35,503 nucleotides of DNA, taken from assembly GCA_019113915.1 (NCBI GenBank), contig DXGM01000044.1:1-35503 (forward strand), in the 5' to 3' direction. Below the pieces are notes generated by a model that saw only the letters and a list, made by a program, of their open reading frames with translations, was not told the origin of the DNA and made no database searches. Positions 23,274-31,297 of this stretch are shown one piece after another. Numbering within the stretch: the first letter of the stretch is position 1; each line of letters begins with the position of its first letter. The position numbers and the translations under genes were made by a program. The DNA comes from Candidatus Gordonibacter avicola. Lineage in GTDB: Bacteria; Actinomycetota; Coriobacteriia; Coriobacteriales; Eggerthellaceae.

Positions 23274-24581
23274 ATGAGCGGGAAAGGGCCTGAAGTGTCG
23301 CAAAAGGAAGTCGCGCTGCGGCCAACGCTGGCTGCATGGTTGGCCGAATACGACGCCATCGAGCGCGAGTACCTGAGCGCCTTGGAGGCGACGGGTATCA
23401 CCTTTGCGCCACGCAACGAAGGTGCCGACCGTGTGCGCGCCCTGCGCAAACGGCTGCGCGAACGCGGCGTGCGCTTCATGAATGGCGGCGCCAGCGTGTC
23501 GATAGGTTTCCTTTCCAGCGCGTGTGCCGCGTGTGTGGGCGATTGTGGCAGTCGCACGTTCTACATCAACTTGCGGTGCACGCGCGACTGCTACTTTTGC
23601 TTCAACCCCAACCAGGCCGATTTCGAAGAGCACTGCCGCCACGATACCCCGTGGCGGCAGGACCTTGAAGCGTTTGTGCGTGAGACGGCTGTCACGCACG
23701 TGGGCCTGACGGGTGGAGAGCCCCTGCTCGCGCCCGACGAAGCGCTCGCGTTCTTCCGGCGGGCTCACGAACTGGCCCCCGACGCGCACTTGCGTCTGTA
23801 CACGTCGGGCATCGGCCTGGACGAGGCATTTTGCGCTGTCGCTGCAGGCGCGGGGCTGCGCGAAGTGCGTTTCAGCGTGAAACTGGACGAGGGTGAAGCC
23901 GCTGTTAAACAAGCGCTTGCTGCCATTGACCTGGCGCGACGTTACGTACCCGACGTCATGGTGGAGATGCCCGTGGTGCCCGGCACGCTCGAGCGCATGA
24001 AGCGCCTGCTTGTCCAACTGGACGAGCGCGGCGTGCGTGGCATCAACCTGCTGGAGTTCTGCTACCCCTTCCGCAACTGGGACGAGTTCGCCCGCCGCGG
24101 CCTTACCATTGCAAACCCGCCTTTCGACGTGCTGTACAACTACGGCTACGCGGGCGGTCTGCCCGTGGCCGGCAGCGAGGAAGCGTGCCTCACGCTGGTG
24201 GAATACGCCCTTGACGAGGGACTTCATCTGGGTGTGCACTACTGCTCGCTGAACAACAAGAACCGCGATCAAATCCTCCAAGCAAACCGCGCCGTGACTC
24301 TGGACCCCACTCTTTACGAATTGGGCGAGGACTGTTTTTACCACACCGCGAAAGTCTTCGACGGCGACGTGGAACGCGCCATCTCCGCCCTCCGCGCACA
24401 AAACCGCCCCTTCACCTTGGAAGAAGACAACACCTGCCTCACCTTCCACCCCCAAGCCACCCCTATCGTCAGCGCCACCGGCGCCCTGGTAGCCCACTCC
24501 TGGAACGTAGTGGAACACCAAAAATCCACCCTCGTAGTCCGCGAACTAAAACTAGCACTCGGGGAAAACGACGAAAGATAG
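23274..24581 (+). CDS. Radical SAM protein with an extra cysteine triad
   Basis: ATG 23274 lies two bases after the anchor gene; a GTG at 23295 with GGGAAAGGG is an alternative start. The 435-residue product has the radical SAM triad C102-x3-C106-x2-C109 (RCTRDCYFC) and the SAM motif GGEP (147-150). A preceding motif C84-x2-C87-x3-C91 (ACAACVGDC) could hold an additional cluster or zinc. The C-terminal part has no motif I recognise beyond CLTF. It is probably in the DmsABC-like operon and may modify or mature the reductase or its partner. No TorD/DmsD-type chaperone gene is visible. Function is inferred from position only. Confidence 0.85.
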   Translation: MSGKGPEVSQKEVALRPTLAAWLAEYDAIEREYLSALEATGITFAPRNEGADRVRALRKRLRERGVRFMNGGASVSIGFLSSACAACVGDCGSRTFYINLRCTRDCYFCFNPNQADFEEHCRHDTPWRQDLEAFVRETAVTHVGLTGGEPLLAPDEALAFFRRAHELAPDAHLRLYTSGIGLDEAFCAVAAGAGLREVRFSVKLDEGEAAVKQALAAIDLARRYVPDVMVEMPVVPGTLERMKRLLVQLDERGVRGINLLEFCYPFRNWDEFARRGLTIANPPFDVLYNYGYAGGLPVAGSEEACLTLVEYALDEGLHLGVHYCSLNNKNRDQILQANRAVTLDPTLYELGEDCFYHTAKVFDGDVERAISALRAQNRPFTLEEDNTCLTFHPQATPIVSATGALVAHSWNVVEHQKSTLVVRELKLALGENDER

Positions 24582-24692
24582 AATCCTCGGGTTTGGCTTC
24601 TACTTGGATGTCCGAAAATGGCTAGCGTAGTTGCGGGTGGTGTGGTTTCATGGGGGAGAGCGTTGACGGGTGGCGTACAGGGAGGAGTGGCC

Positions 24693-26336
24693 ATGGTGGA
24701 CAACGTTTCTGCTGCGGGACGGGAGCAGGACGAGGCGGCTGCCCCGGTTGAGGTGGCGTCGTTTACCGGGACGACATTGCCTTCTGATGATGTGTGCTGG
24801 GAGGCGTTGTGCGCCCATGATGCGCGGCTTGATGGGCTGTTCTTTGTCGCGGTGAAGTCGACGGGCATCTATTGCCGCGCCACCGTGTGCCCTGCTCGTA
24901 GGCCTAAGCGTGAGAACTGCGTGTTCTTCAAGACGGCGGCCGAGGCCGAGGCTGCGGGGTTTCGTCCCTGTTTGAAGTGTCGTCCGGAACTTGCGCCGGG
25001 CGCACCCGTCGCGCCCGATACCGAGAACGCCGTTCGCTGTGCCGCTGAACTCATCCGCGAGGGTGTAGGGTCGGCTCGCATCGCTGAGGTGGCGCGTGAA
25101 CTGGGATTGTCCGAACGCCAGCTACGCCGACTGTTCGAGCGCGCGTTCGGCGTAACGCCGGCGACATATCGTGCCACGTGTCGTCTTCTGTTAGCGAAAA
25201 GCCTGCTCACAGACACGGATTTGCCGGTGACGCGCGTGGCGTTCGCGTGCGGGTTCTCGTCGGTACGTCGCTTTAACGATGCCTTCTCGCAGCGTTATCG
25301 CATGCCTCCCACGCACTTTCGAGCACGCGCAAAGGAGGGCGCGCCGCGTGCCGCCGAGGGGCCTATTGTGCTCCACGTGGGGTATCGCCCGCCGTATCGG
25401 TTTGACATTCTGCTGGATTTCCTGCGTAAACGCGCCATCGAAGGGGTGGAGGCGGTCGAAGACGGGGTGTACGCGCGCGTCGTGCGACTAGACGCCGATG
25501 GAGAGAGACCTGATGCGAAGCCGCGCATCGGTTGGATTCAGGTGGTCGACGAGCCGGCGCGCAATCGCCTGGCGCTCACGGTGTCGCCCGAGTTATTCGG
25601 TGACCTGCCGCTGGTGGTGGCGCGGGTGCGCCGGCTTTTCGACACCGACTGCGTGCCCGCCGCTGTGGAGGCTGGCCTGTCGGACTTTTATGCGCGCGTG
25701 CCAGCTAGCCGTCATATTCCCGGCGTGCGGTTGCCCTGCTGCTTCGACAGCTTCGAAATGGCCGTGCGCGCCATTTTGGGCCAGCAGATCACGGTGAAGG
25801 CGGCTGGTACGCTGGCGGGGCGCGTGGCGCGTGTGTTTGGTACGCCAGCTGAGGTGCCGAACGCGTCCCTGACTACGGCTTTTCCGCCGCCTGAGGCGTT
25901 CTGCACGTTCGATGCCGCCGAGCGGCTGGGTGAGTTGGGCGTCATCGGCCAGCGTGCGCGTGCTATCTGCGCGCTCGCGCGCGGCATCGTGGCGGGCGAA
26001 ATTGACCTGCGCCCCGGCGCTGACTTGGGTGAAAACGCCCGCGCGCTCGCCGCCATACCCGGCATCGGCGAGTGGACGGTGCAGTACCTACTCATGCGCG
26101 CCTATGGCTACCCGGATGGCTTCCCTTCGTCCGACCTGGGCGTACGCGAAGCATTCCCCAACCTCAATCCCCGCGACATCGCGCGGCTGTCCGAAGCGTG
26201 GAGCCCCTTCCGCTCCTACGCGGTCATGTCGCTCTGGTGCGCACCCCACGAAGAGCCGCCCAAGAAACCTGCCACGCCGCGTCGTAAGAAGAAGGTGGCG
26301 AAAGAAGCGGAAGGGAGCATGCGGCCGACCACCTGA
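24693..26336 (+). CDS. Ada-type regulator fused to AlkA DNA glycosylase
   Basis: ATG 24693 follows AGGGAGGAG; an earlier ATG at 24618 is less likely. The 547-residue protein has three parts. Ada N-domain (about 30-100) has zinc cysteines C61, C66, C93 and C96; E. coli Ada has three residues between the first two, here four. The AraC-type HTH spans about 110-205 (IAEVARELGLSERQLRRLFERAFG, then FACGFSSVRRFNDAF). The AlkA half spans about 215-520, with IPGIGEWTVQYLLMRAYG and catalytic Asp in PSSDLG. It senses methyl-phosphotriesters, activates transcription and removes 3-methyladenine. The O6-methylguanine transferase domain is supplied by the next gene. A Lys/Arg-rich tail ends it. Confidence 0.95.
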   Translation: MVDNVSAAGREQDEAAAPVEVASFTGTTLPSDDVCWEALCAHDARLDGLFFVAVKSTGIYCRATVCPARRPKRENCVFFKTAAEAEAAGFRPCLKCRPELAPGAPVAPDTENAVRCAAELIREGVGSARIAEVARELGLSERQLRRLFERAFGVTPATYRATCRLLLAKSLLTDTDLPVTRVAFACGFSSVRRFNDAFSQRYRMPPTHFRARAKEGAPRAAEGPIVLHVGYRPPYRFDILLDFLRKRAIEGVEAVEDGVYARVVRLDADGERPDAKPRIGWIQVVDEPARNRLALTVSPELFGDLPLVVARVRRLFDTDCVPAAVEAGLSDFYARVPASRHIPGVRLPCCFDSFEMAVRAILGQQITVKAAGTLAGRVARVFGTPAEVPNASLTTAFPPPEAFCTFDAAERLGELGVIGQRARAICALARGIVAGEIDLRPGADLGENARALAAIPGIGEWTVQYLLMRAYGYPDGFPSSDLGVREAFPNLNPRDIARLSEAWSPFRSYAVMSLWCAPHEEPPKKPATPRRKKKVAKEAEGSMRPTT

Positions 26337-26401
26337 GCCAGCCTCCCTCGCGAACCGCCGCGCCCGCGCCCACTCAGCCCACCCCAATCGAGAGGAACAC
26401 C

Positions 26402-26932
26402 ATGGATTACCTGGACACACTTGACACCCCCATTGGCCCCATCACCATCGCAAGCGACGGAGAAGCGCTTGTCGGTTTGTGGATGGAGGGCCAGAAGTAC
26501 TTCCAGTCCACGCTGGGCGAGACGGAACAGCACTCCGACCTGCCCATATTCGCCGAAACGCGCGCCTGGCTTACGCGCTACTTCGAAGGTGCCGACCCCG
26601 GTCCGCTGCCAGCCGTAAACCCGCGCGGCACGGAATTTCGCCAGCGCGTGTGGCGGCTTCTGGCCGAAATCCCCTACGGCCAGCTGACCACGTACGGTGA
26701 ACTCGCGCATCGCATGGCTGAGGACACGGGCGTGCGGGCCTCCGCGCGCGCCGTCGGCGGGGCCGTGGGACACAACCCCATCTCCATTATCCTGCCGTGC
26801 CACCGCGTGGTAGGCTCCGGCGGTAGCCTGACGGGCTACGCGGGCGGCCTGCAAAAAAAGATCGCCCTGCTGAAACTGGAGGGCATCGACGTCGACAAAC
26901 TAAAAATTCCCACGAAGGGCACGGCGCTGTAG
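26402..26932 (+). CDS. ogt: Methylated-DNA-protein-cysteine methyltransferase
   Basis: The 176-residue protein has the active-site motif PCHRV with acceptor Cys133 and the typical TEFRQRVWRLLAEIPYGQ, TTYGELA and ARAVGGAVGHNPI segments of the Ogt/MGMT DNA-binding half. It transfers O6-alkyl groups from guanine to itself. It lies 65 bases after the Ada-AlkA gene with a GAGAGGAA site and is likely co-induced with it. Confidence 0.96.
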   Translation: MDYLDTLDTPIGPITIASDGEALVGLWMEGQKYFQSTLGETEQHSDLPIFAETRAWLTRYFEGADPGPLPAVNPRGTEFRQRVWRLLAEIPYGQLTTYGELAHRMAEDTGVRASARAVGGAVGHNPISIILPCHRVVGSGGSLTGYAGGLQKKIALLKLEGIDVDKLKIPTKGTAL

Positions 26933-27193
26933 CAGCATGTCACTCGCTCATCAGGTTGCCCTACGTGAGTCTGGCCGAGCGAAACGCCTTGTCGCGGGCG
27001 TGTTCCTGCACGAAGGCGCCCGCATATACTCCGCCGTTTGCGCAAGCGACGCCCGCGCGATTGACGCAGTTTTTATCGAGGCGCTGTGCGCCGGCGCGGC
27101 TCGGCACGCCGCCCGTGGTACACTGACCGATCGACAGAAACCCGAACGCGCAAAGAACCGGCCTCGCGCCGGCTGCGGAAAGCGATACAACCC

Positions 27194-27940
27194 ATGGCAG
27201 ATTACATCGAGGGCAAACGCCCCATCATTGAGGCGCTGCGCACGCAGGTGCCCGTCAAGCGCATCCTTCTGGCCGACAACGCGAAACGCGACAGCCTGGT
27301 GGAGGACATCCTGCGCAAGGCGAAGCGGTTCGACGTGCCCGTGCAAACGGTGCCGCGCAAGCAGCTGGACGAAAAGTCCGAACGCGGCAGCCACCAGGGC
27401 GTTATGGCCGAGACGAAGCCCCATGCTTACGTGGATATCACCGAAATCGAAGCGGCCGCCGCGGCTTACGCTGACGAGCATGACGGCCGAGCGCTCGTGG
27501 TCATCCTCGACCACCTGACCGACGCCGGTAACCTGGGCGCCATCGCCCGCAGCGCCGAGGCGGTGGGCGCGTGTGGCCTGGTCATCCCCAACAAGCGCAG
27601 CGCACGCGTGGATGCTTCCACGTACAAGAGCTCGGCCGGCGCCATTGCGCACATGCCCGTGGCGCAGGTGCCGAACCTCGTGCAGATCATGGCGCGCCTC
27701 AAGGAGCGCGGCTTCTGGGTGGCAGGCGCCAGCGAGCAGGCCGACGACGTCATCTGGAAGGCGAACCTCAAGGGCAAGATTGCGCTCGTCATGGGCAACG
27801 AGGCAGAAGGCCTGTCTCGCGTGGTGAAAGAAAGCTGCGACTTTTTGGTGAAACTCCCCCAGATGGGCGAAGTGGCATCCCTCAACGTAGCGCAAGCGTC
27901 CACGGCTTGCATGTACGAGTGGCTTAGGCAGAACTATTAG
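27194..27940 (+). CDS. rlmB: 23S rRNA (guanosine-2'-O-)-methyltransferase RlmB-like (TrmH/SpoU)
   Basis: The 248-residue protein begins at ATG 27194 (MADYIEGKRPIIEAL); the frame extends back to 27086 without family similarity. The N-terminal substrate-binding domain is about 1-85. The SPOUT knot domain shows motif 1 DAGNLGAIARSAEAVG, motif 2 LVMGNEAEGLSRVV and motif 3 LPQMGEVASLNVAQA. It methylates the ribose of a 23S rRNA guanosine. A TGG-TACACT extended -10 at 27116-27124 may drive it. It is followed three bases later by the yacP-like gene, the conserved order seen in B. subtilis. Confidence 0.93.
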   Translation: MADYIEGKRPIIEALRTQVPVKRILLADNAKRDSLVEDILRKAKRFDVPVQTVPRKQLDEKSERGSHQGVMAETKPHAYVDITEIEAAAAAYADEHDGRALVVILDHLTDAGNLGAIARSAEAVGACGLVIPNKRSARVDASTYKSSAGAIAHMPVAQVPNLVQIMARLKERGFWVAGASEQADDVIWKANLKGKIALVMGNEAEGLSRVVKESCDFLVKLPQMGEVASLNVAQASTACMYEWLRQNY

Positions 27941-27943
27941 GAC

Positions 27944-28483
27944 ATGGCTAAGCAGCGGAAAAAGTTGTTGCTCGTGGATGGGTATAACGTGTTGCGTTCG
28001 GGCAGCCGCTATCGCGAAATCGCGGGGCCCGACTACACGGACGACACGTTCAACACGGCGCGCGAGACGCTGGTGAACGACGTGGTGAACTACGCCGGGC
28101 GGGATTGGCGCGCCATTATCGTGTTCGATGGCGCGCGCAACGCGTTTTCCACGGGGCAGGCCGAAAGTGTGGGTGGCGTGCGCATCATGTTCTCTCCAGC
28201 TGGCCAGTCGGCCGACAAGGTTATCGAAAAGCTCGCGCACGACGCGCGCGAGCGCCAGGTGGAAACGCTTGTGGTCACGAGCGACGCCACCATTCAAGAC
28301 ACCGTGTTCGGCTTCGGCGTGGATCGCATGAGCGCCGACGGCTTCTCCCGCGAGGTCGACCGCTATTACGACGACGTGCGCCTCGACGAAACTCCCAAGG
28401 TGGCCGAAAAAAACACCGTCGCCTCCCGCATCGACCCCGCCACCCTCGCCAAACTAAAAGCATTGCGCGACGCCGCCCGGTAA
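27944..28483 (+). CDS. rae1: YacP/Rae1-like NYN-domain ribonuclease
   Basis: The 179-residue protein starts KLLLVDGYNVLRSG, the first acidic motif of the NYN/PIN-like fold. IIVFDGARNAFSTG, VRIMFSPAGQSADKVIEK and VVTSDATIQDTVFGFG, with further metal-binding Asp residues, follow. In B. subtilis YacP (Rae1) cuts mRNA in the ribosomal A site. Co-localisation with rlmB supports orthology. It is translationally close to rlmB and ends the unit. Confidence 0.9.
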   Translation: MAKQRKKLLLVDGYNVLRSGSRYREIAGPDYTDDTFNTARETLVNDVVNYAGRDWRAIIVFDGARNAFSTGQAESVGGVRIMFSPAGQSADKVIEKLAHDARERQVETLVVTSDATIQDTVFGFGVDRMSADGFSREVDRYYDDVRLDETPKVAEKNTVASRIDPATLAKLKALRDAAR

Positions 28484-28525
28484 GCCCAGGCGCGCGGCTT
28501 CCGCACTTTCCGCAGATCAGCAGCC

Positions 28526-28544
28526 TGACAACTTGAAGTTGTCA
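28526..28544. promoter_or_regulatory. 19-bp perfect palindrome upstream of HTH-DUF4097 gene
   Basis: TGACAACTT-G-AAGTTGTCA lies between the rae1 stop and the HTH gene start. A larger pair CGCACTTT / AAAGTGCG (28502-28509, 28544-28551) surrounds it. There is no T-run, so an operator is favoured. Confidence 0.6.
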
Positions 28545-28653
28545 AAGTGCGCACTCGAATTACTGGCGCACTGCGCTGGCAACCCGGTAGGATAGAGGGT
28601 AGCTTTCGAATTATTCCTGCATCGCCGAACCGGAAGCGCGGAAGGGGATCCTT

Positions 28654-29610
28654 ATGACTTACGACGTTGCCGATCGTCTTATCCAGATGCGTCGCCGCCG
28701 CGGCCTCTCTCAGGGGGATTTGGCGCGCGCCCTCGGCTTGTCGCGTCAGGCGGTTTCCAAATGGGAGCGCGGCGAGTCCTCGCCCGATACCAACAATCTC
28801 ATCGCGCTTGCCACGCTCTATGGCGTGACGCTTGATGAACTGGTGGGCCCGCTTGGTGATCAGCCGGCTGGCGGTGTGTCGGGAGAAGCCGGGGTGCTCG
28901 CGACAACTGCTGTACTCGATGGGCCTCATGAGACTTACGAGGTGGAAGATGTCGCAGCTGGCGCACTCGGCGCAGTTAGTGGGGGTGATGACGCCTCTGT
29001 GGCGCCCGATTCGCCCTGCCAGCAAGAAGCTTCCGATACACCCGCCGATGATACGCCTTCTCCTTCTGTCCGCTTGCTGCATCGGCGGTATCTCACTGCG
29101 TTAGGAGCGCTGGTTGTCGTGTTCGCCCTTATTGGCGCGGCTGGTTGGTTTGTGCTCACGGGCCCGCACACTCACGTCACCGACATGCTGGGTATCACGG
29201 GCACCTTCGAAGACGAAGTGGCTTTCGCGGGCATTGAGCGGGTGGTAGTGAACTGGCCGGCCGGTGAGGTGGAAATGCGTGCTGGTTCAGCCGACGGCAT
29301 CGTGGACATTCAGGAGCATAGCCCTGACAACACGAAGATGGGGAACTATCGGGTTGAAGGCACAACGCTGGAAGTGTGGGCTGGCAACACGCGCGGCTGG
29401 GATGATCCTGATGCCCCCGCCAACGATCTCGCTGTGACGCTGCCGCTCGAAAACCTACCCGCTGCGCCACACCTCAACGAACTCGTGCTGAACACACGCA
29501 GCGGCCACTTCGCCATCCTCCATATTGAAGGCACAACACTGAATGCAACCCTTCGCGACGGTTCTCTCACAATGGCGCACTGCACATTCGAGGACTACCG
29601 CCTGTCCTAA
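28654..29610 (+). CDS. Membrane-spanning XRE regulator with extracytoplasmic DUF4097-like domain
   Basis: ATG 28654 follows GGAAGGGG. The 318-residue protein has an XRE HTH at about 7-62 (QGDLARALGLSRQAVSKWERGESSPD). An acidic linker follows, then one membrane helix at about 146-168. An outside part of about 150 residues is rich in short beta strands (VVVNWPAGEVEMRAGSADGI, VTLPLENLP, LVLNTRSGHFAIL). That outer part resembles the DUF4097 protein encoded at 31298-32143, and the HTH is near-identical in layout to the one at 30569. It therefore looks like a one-protein version of the two-gene system downstream. The topology suggests transmembrane signalling from the envelope to DNA. Ligand and targets are unknown. 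Confidence 0.8.
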   Translation: MTYDVADRLIQMRRRRGLSQGDLARALGLSRQAVSKWERGESSPDTNNLIALATLYGVTLDELVGPLGDQPAGGVSGEAGVLATTAVLDGPHETYEVEDVAAGALGAVSGGDDASVAPDSPCQQEASDTPADDTPSPSVRLLHRRYLTALGALVVVFALIGAAGWFVLTGPHTHVTDMLGITGTFEDEVAFAGIERVVVNWPAGEVEMRAGSADGIVDIQEHSPDNTKMGNYRVEGTTLEVWAGNTRGWDDPDAPANDLAVTLPLENLPAAPHLNELVLNTRSGHFAILHIEGTTLNATLRDGSLTMAHCTFEDYRLS

Positions 29611-29655
29611 AGTTGGCGTGGCACAGCGCGACGCGTTATCGCGGTCGACCTGACA

Positions 29656-30018
29656 GACAAAAGTGTGACGCGCTATCGCGCTGGCTATTTCGCCACGAGT
29701 TTTTCGCATTCCTTACCTCATGACGCGGGCTAACTGGCTTGAAGGCGAGGTCTTGCAGTCGAGACAACCCTCGTAGGGATGCTACAGCGACGGCGCGCAG
29801 CGCCTAGTCCCTTTAGGGAAGCGCCGTTCGCGCGAAGCGCGAAAATGCAGGTCAAGGCTGTATTCTGCGCCTGCGGCGGAGCGGACGCTCTGGAGAGCGT
29901 CCCTACGAGGGCGGCCAAACAGGTACGTTAGTCGCAGAAGAACATGCCCTCGTCATAATAGTGGGGAGGCACATTGCATCTTGGCGTCATTGGTAGCGCG
30001 AAGCGCGTCACACTTTGT
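29656..30018. repeat. Interspersed repeat family B, copy 2 (363 bp, both ends)
   Basis: The left end is ACAAAAGTGTGACGCGCTAT. The right end, read on the other strand, is ACAAAGTGTGACGCGCTTC, so the ends are inverted copies. The interior carries the same blocks as copies 1 and 4 (GACGCGGGCT, TTCGCGCGAAGCGCGAAAA) plus palindromes such as CGGACGCTCT...AGAGCGTCC. No coding capacity is convincing. Confidence 0.8.
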
Positions 30019-30101
30019 CCCAGGCAGCGCAATGGCAAGAGTCGACGAGATTTTCATGAGGCTTAACAAAGAGAACAGCGACAACTGGCGCAAAAAGCCC
30101 C

Positions 30102-30213
30102 TTTGTGTACGGATTGAACGAGTTCGAAAAGGCGCAAGAAAAAGGCGAACAGGCGTTTCTTTATTGGAGGCATACTCTACACCAGTTTTTGAAGGCTCAA
30201 ATCCGTACACAAA
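30102..30213. repeat. 16-bp inverted repeat spaced about 80 bases
   Basis: TTTGTGTACGGATTGA (30102-30117) is mirrored by TCAAATCCGTACACAAA (30197-30213) with one bulged base. The region between is AT-rich and has no recognisable gene. It could be a small structured RNA, a minimal inverted-repeat element or decayed mobile DNA. Confidence 0.5.
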
Positions 30214-30296
30214 CCCGCAATCCTGCCATTTTTGACCGAATTCTTTGTCAGACTGCCATTACTATATCTACCTCTGATGGGTGGGCGATCGCTCCA

Positions 30297-30392
30297 ACAA
30301 AGTGTGACGCGCTATCGCGCTGGCTATTTCGCCACGAGTTTTCCTCATTCCTTATTTTATGACGCGGGCTGACGGGGCTTGAAGGAGAACAT
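30297..30392. repeat. Interspersed repeat family B, copy 3 (left end only)
   Basis: ACAAAGTGTGACGCGCTATC through GACGCGGGCTGAC and a short GGCTTGAAGG stretch, nearly identical to the left ~95 bases of copy 2 280 bases earlier. The remaining blocks and right terminal repeat are missing. Confidence 0.75.
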
Positions 30393-30568
30393 CCCTTGCA
30401 ACTCTTTGCAGTGCCTTTTCTCATAAAATCCCATTTCACACGCATAGGCAACCAACGGTTGCGTAAAATGATAACCAGACGTGCTGGTGCAACTTGCGGG
30501 GAAACCGTAGGCTGGGGATCGAGAAAGGGGTCGACATGACCCGCACGACGCCGAGAAAGGGATCGTTC

Positions 30569-31288
30569 ATGAACGTCGAGATTGCCCAGCGCCTCGCTGC
30601 TTTGCGACGCGAGAAGGGGTATAGCCAGGAGGAGTTGGCCGAGCGGCTGGGCTTGTCACGCCAAGCCGTGTCGAAATGGGAGCGGGCGGAGTCGTCGCCC
30701 GACATTGGGAATATTGTGGCGCTCGCCAAGCTCTATGGCGTGAGCGTTGATGAACTGCTTCGCGTGGATGAAAACATCGCCGACCTTGAGGACGACGCGC
30801 GCTTCGAAGAGCAGGACAAAACCGCCGCCGCGGAAGCCGAAGTGCAAGCGGCCGCAGTGCGCGCCAACGAGGCCGCGGTACGCGCCGCTCAAGCGGCCGT
30901 CGCTGCGGCGCAGGCTCGCGCCACCGCCGAACAGGCGCACGCGCACGCTCAGGTTCCGCCCGCCGCACCTCAATCAGCGGCACAGCCGATGCCGCAGCCC
31001 GCCCAGCCCGCGCCTCAGCCGCAGGTTCCGCCCGTACCCCAACAACCCTACGCACCTTATGCGCAACCAGCGCCGCAGCCGGCGGTCGCTCCCGAACGCA
31101 AGCGTGGCCCCTGGCTGACGTTCCCATACCCCATCCTCTGCGTGATTATCTTCTTGCTCTCCGGCTTCTTTACGGGTTGGTGGCATCCCGCATGGCTCAT
31201 ATTCCTTACCATTCCGCTGTACTATTGGATCGCGCGCATCATCGAAAACGATCCCAACTATCGCGCCGACCACGAGCGCCGGGGGTAG
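30569..31288 (+). CDS. XRE regulator with C-terminal membrane helices
   Basis: ATG 30569 (after GAGAAAGGG) gives 239 residues starting MNVEIAQRLAALRREKGYSQ; another ATG at 30536 also has GAGAAAGGGG and would add 11 residues. The XRE HTH covers about 5-62 (EELAERLGLSRQAVSKWERAESSPD). A long Ala/Gln/Pro-rich linker (about 85-180) follows. Two hydrophobic segments near the end (ILCVIIFLLSGFF and AWLIFLTIPLYYWI) anchor it to the membrane. The gene ends nine bases before the DUF4097 gene, so the two are a unit. The arrangement implies a membrane-tethered regulator controlled by the neighbouring outer-face protein. Target genes are unknown. Confidence 0.85.
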   Translation: MNVEIAQRLAALRREKGYSQEELAERLGLSRQAVSKWERAESSPDIGNIVALAKLYGVSVDELLRVDENIADLEDDARFEEQDKTAAAEAEVQAAAVRANEAAVRAAQAAVAAAQARATAEQAHAHAQVPPAAPQSAAQPMPQPAQPAPQPQVPPVPQQPYAPYAQPAPQPAVAPERKRGPWLTFPYPILCVIIFLLSGFFTGWWHPAWLIFLTIPLYYWIARIIENDPNYRADHERRG

Positions 31289-31297
31289 GGGAGCATC

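Noticed and set aside
23268..24521. Minus-strand frame opposite the radical SAM gene
   Set aside because: No domain, and the plus strand carries an unmistakable radical SAM protein.
26937..27518. Plus-strand frame between ogt and rlmB
   Set aside because: It runs into rlmB in another frame and has no ribosome site or family similarity; the gap is better read as a promoter region.
26951..28297. Minus-strand frame opposite rlmB and rae1
   Set aside because: It covers two conserved genes in reverse and shows only His/Arg-rich composition.
29981..30235. Small plus-strand frame across the right end of repeat copy 2
   Set aside because: It starts inside the repeat, has no ribosome site and ends in the spaced inverted repeat.
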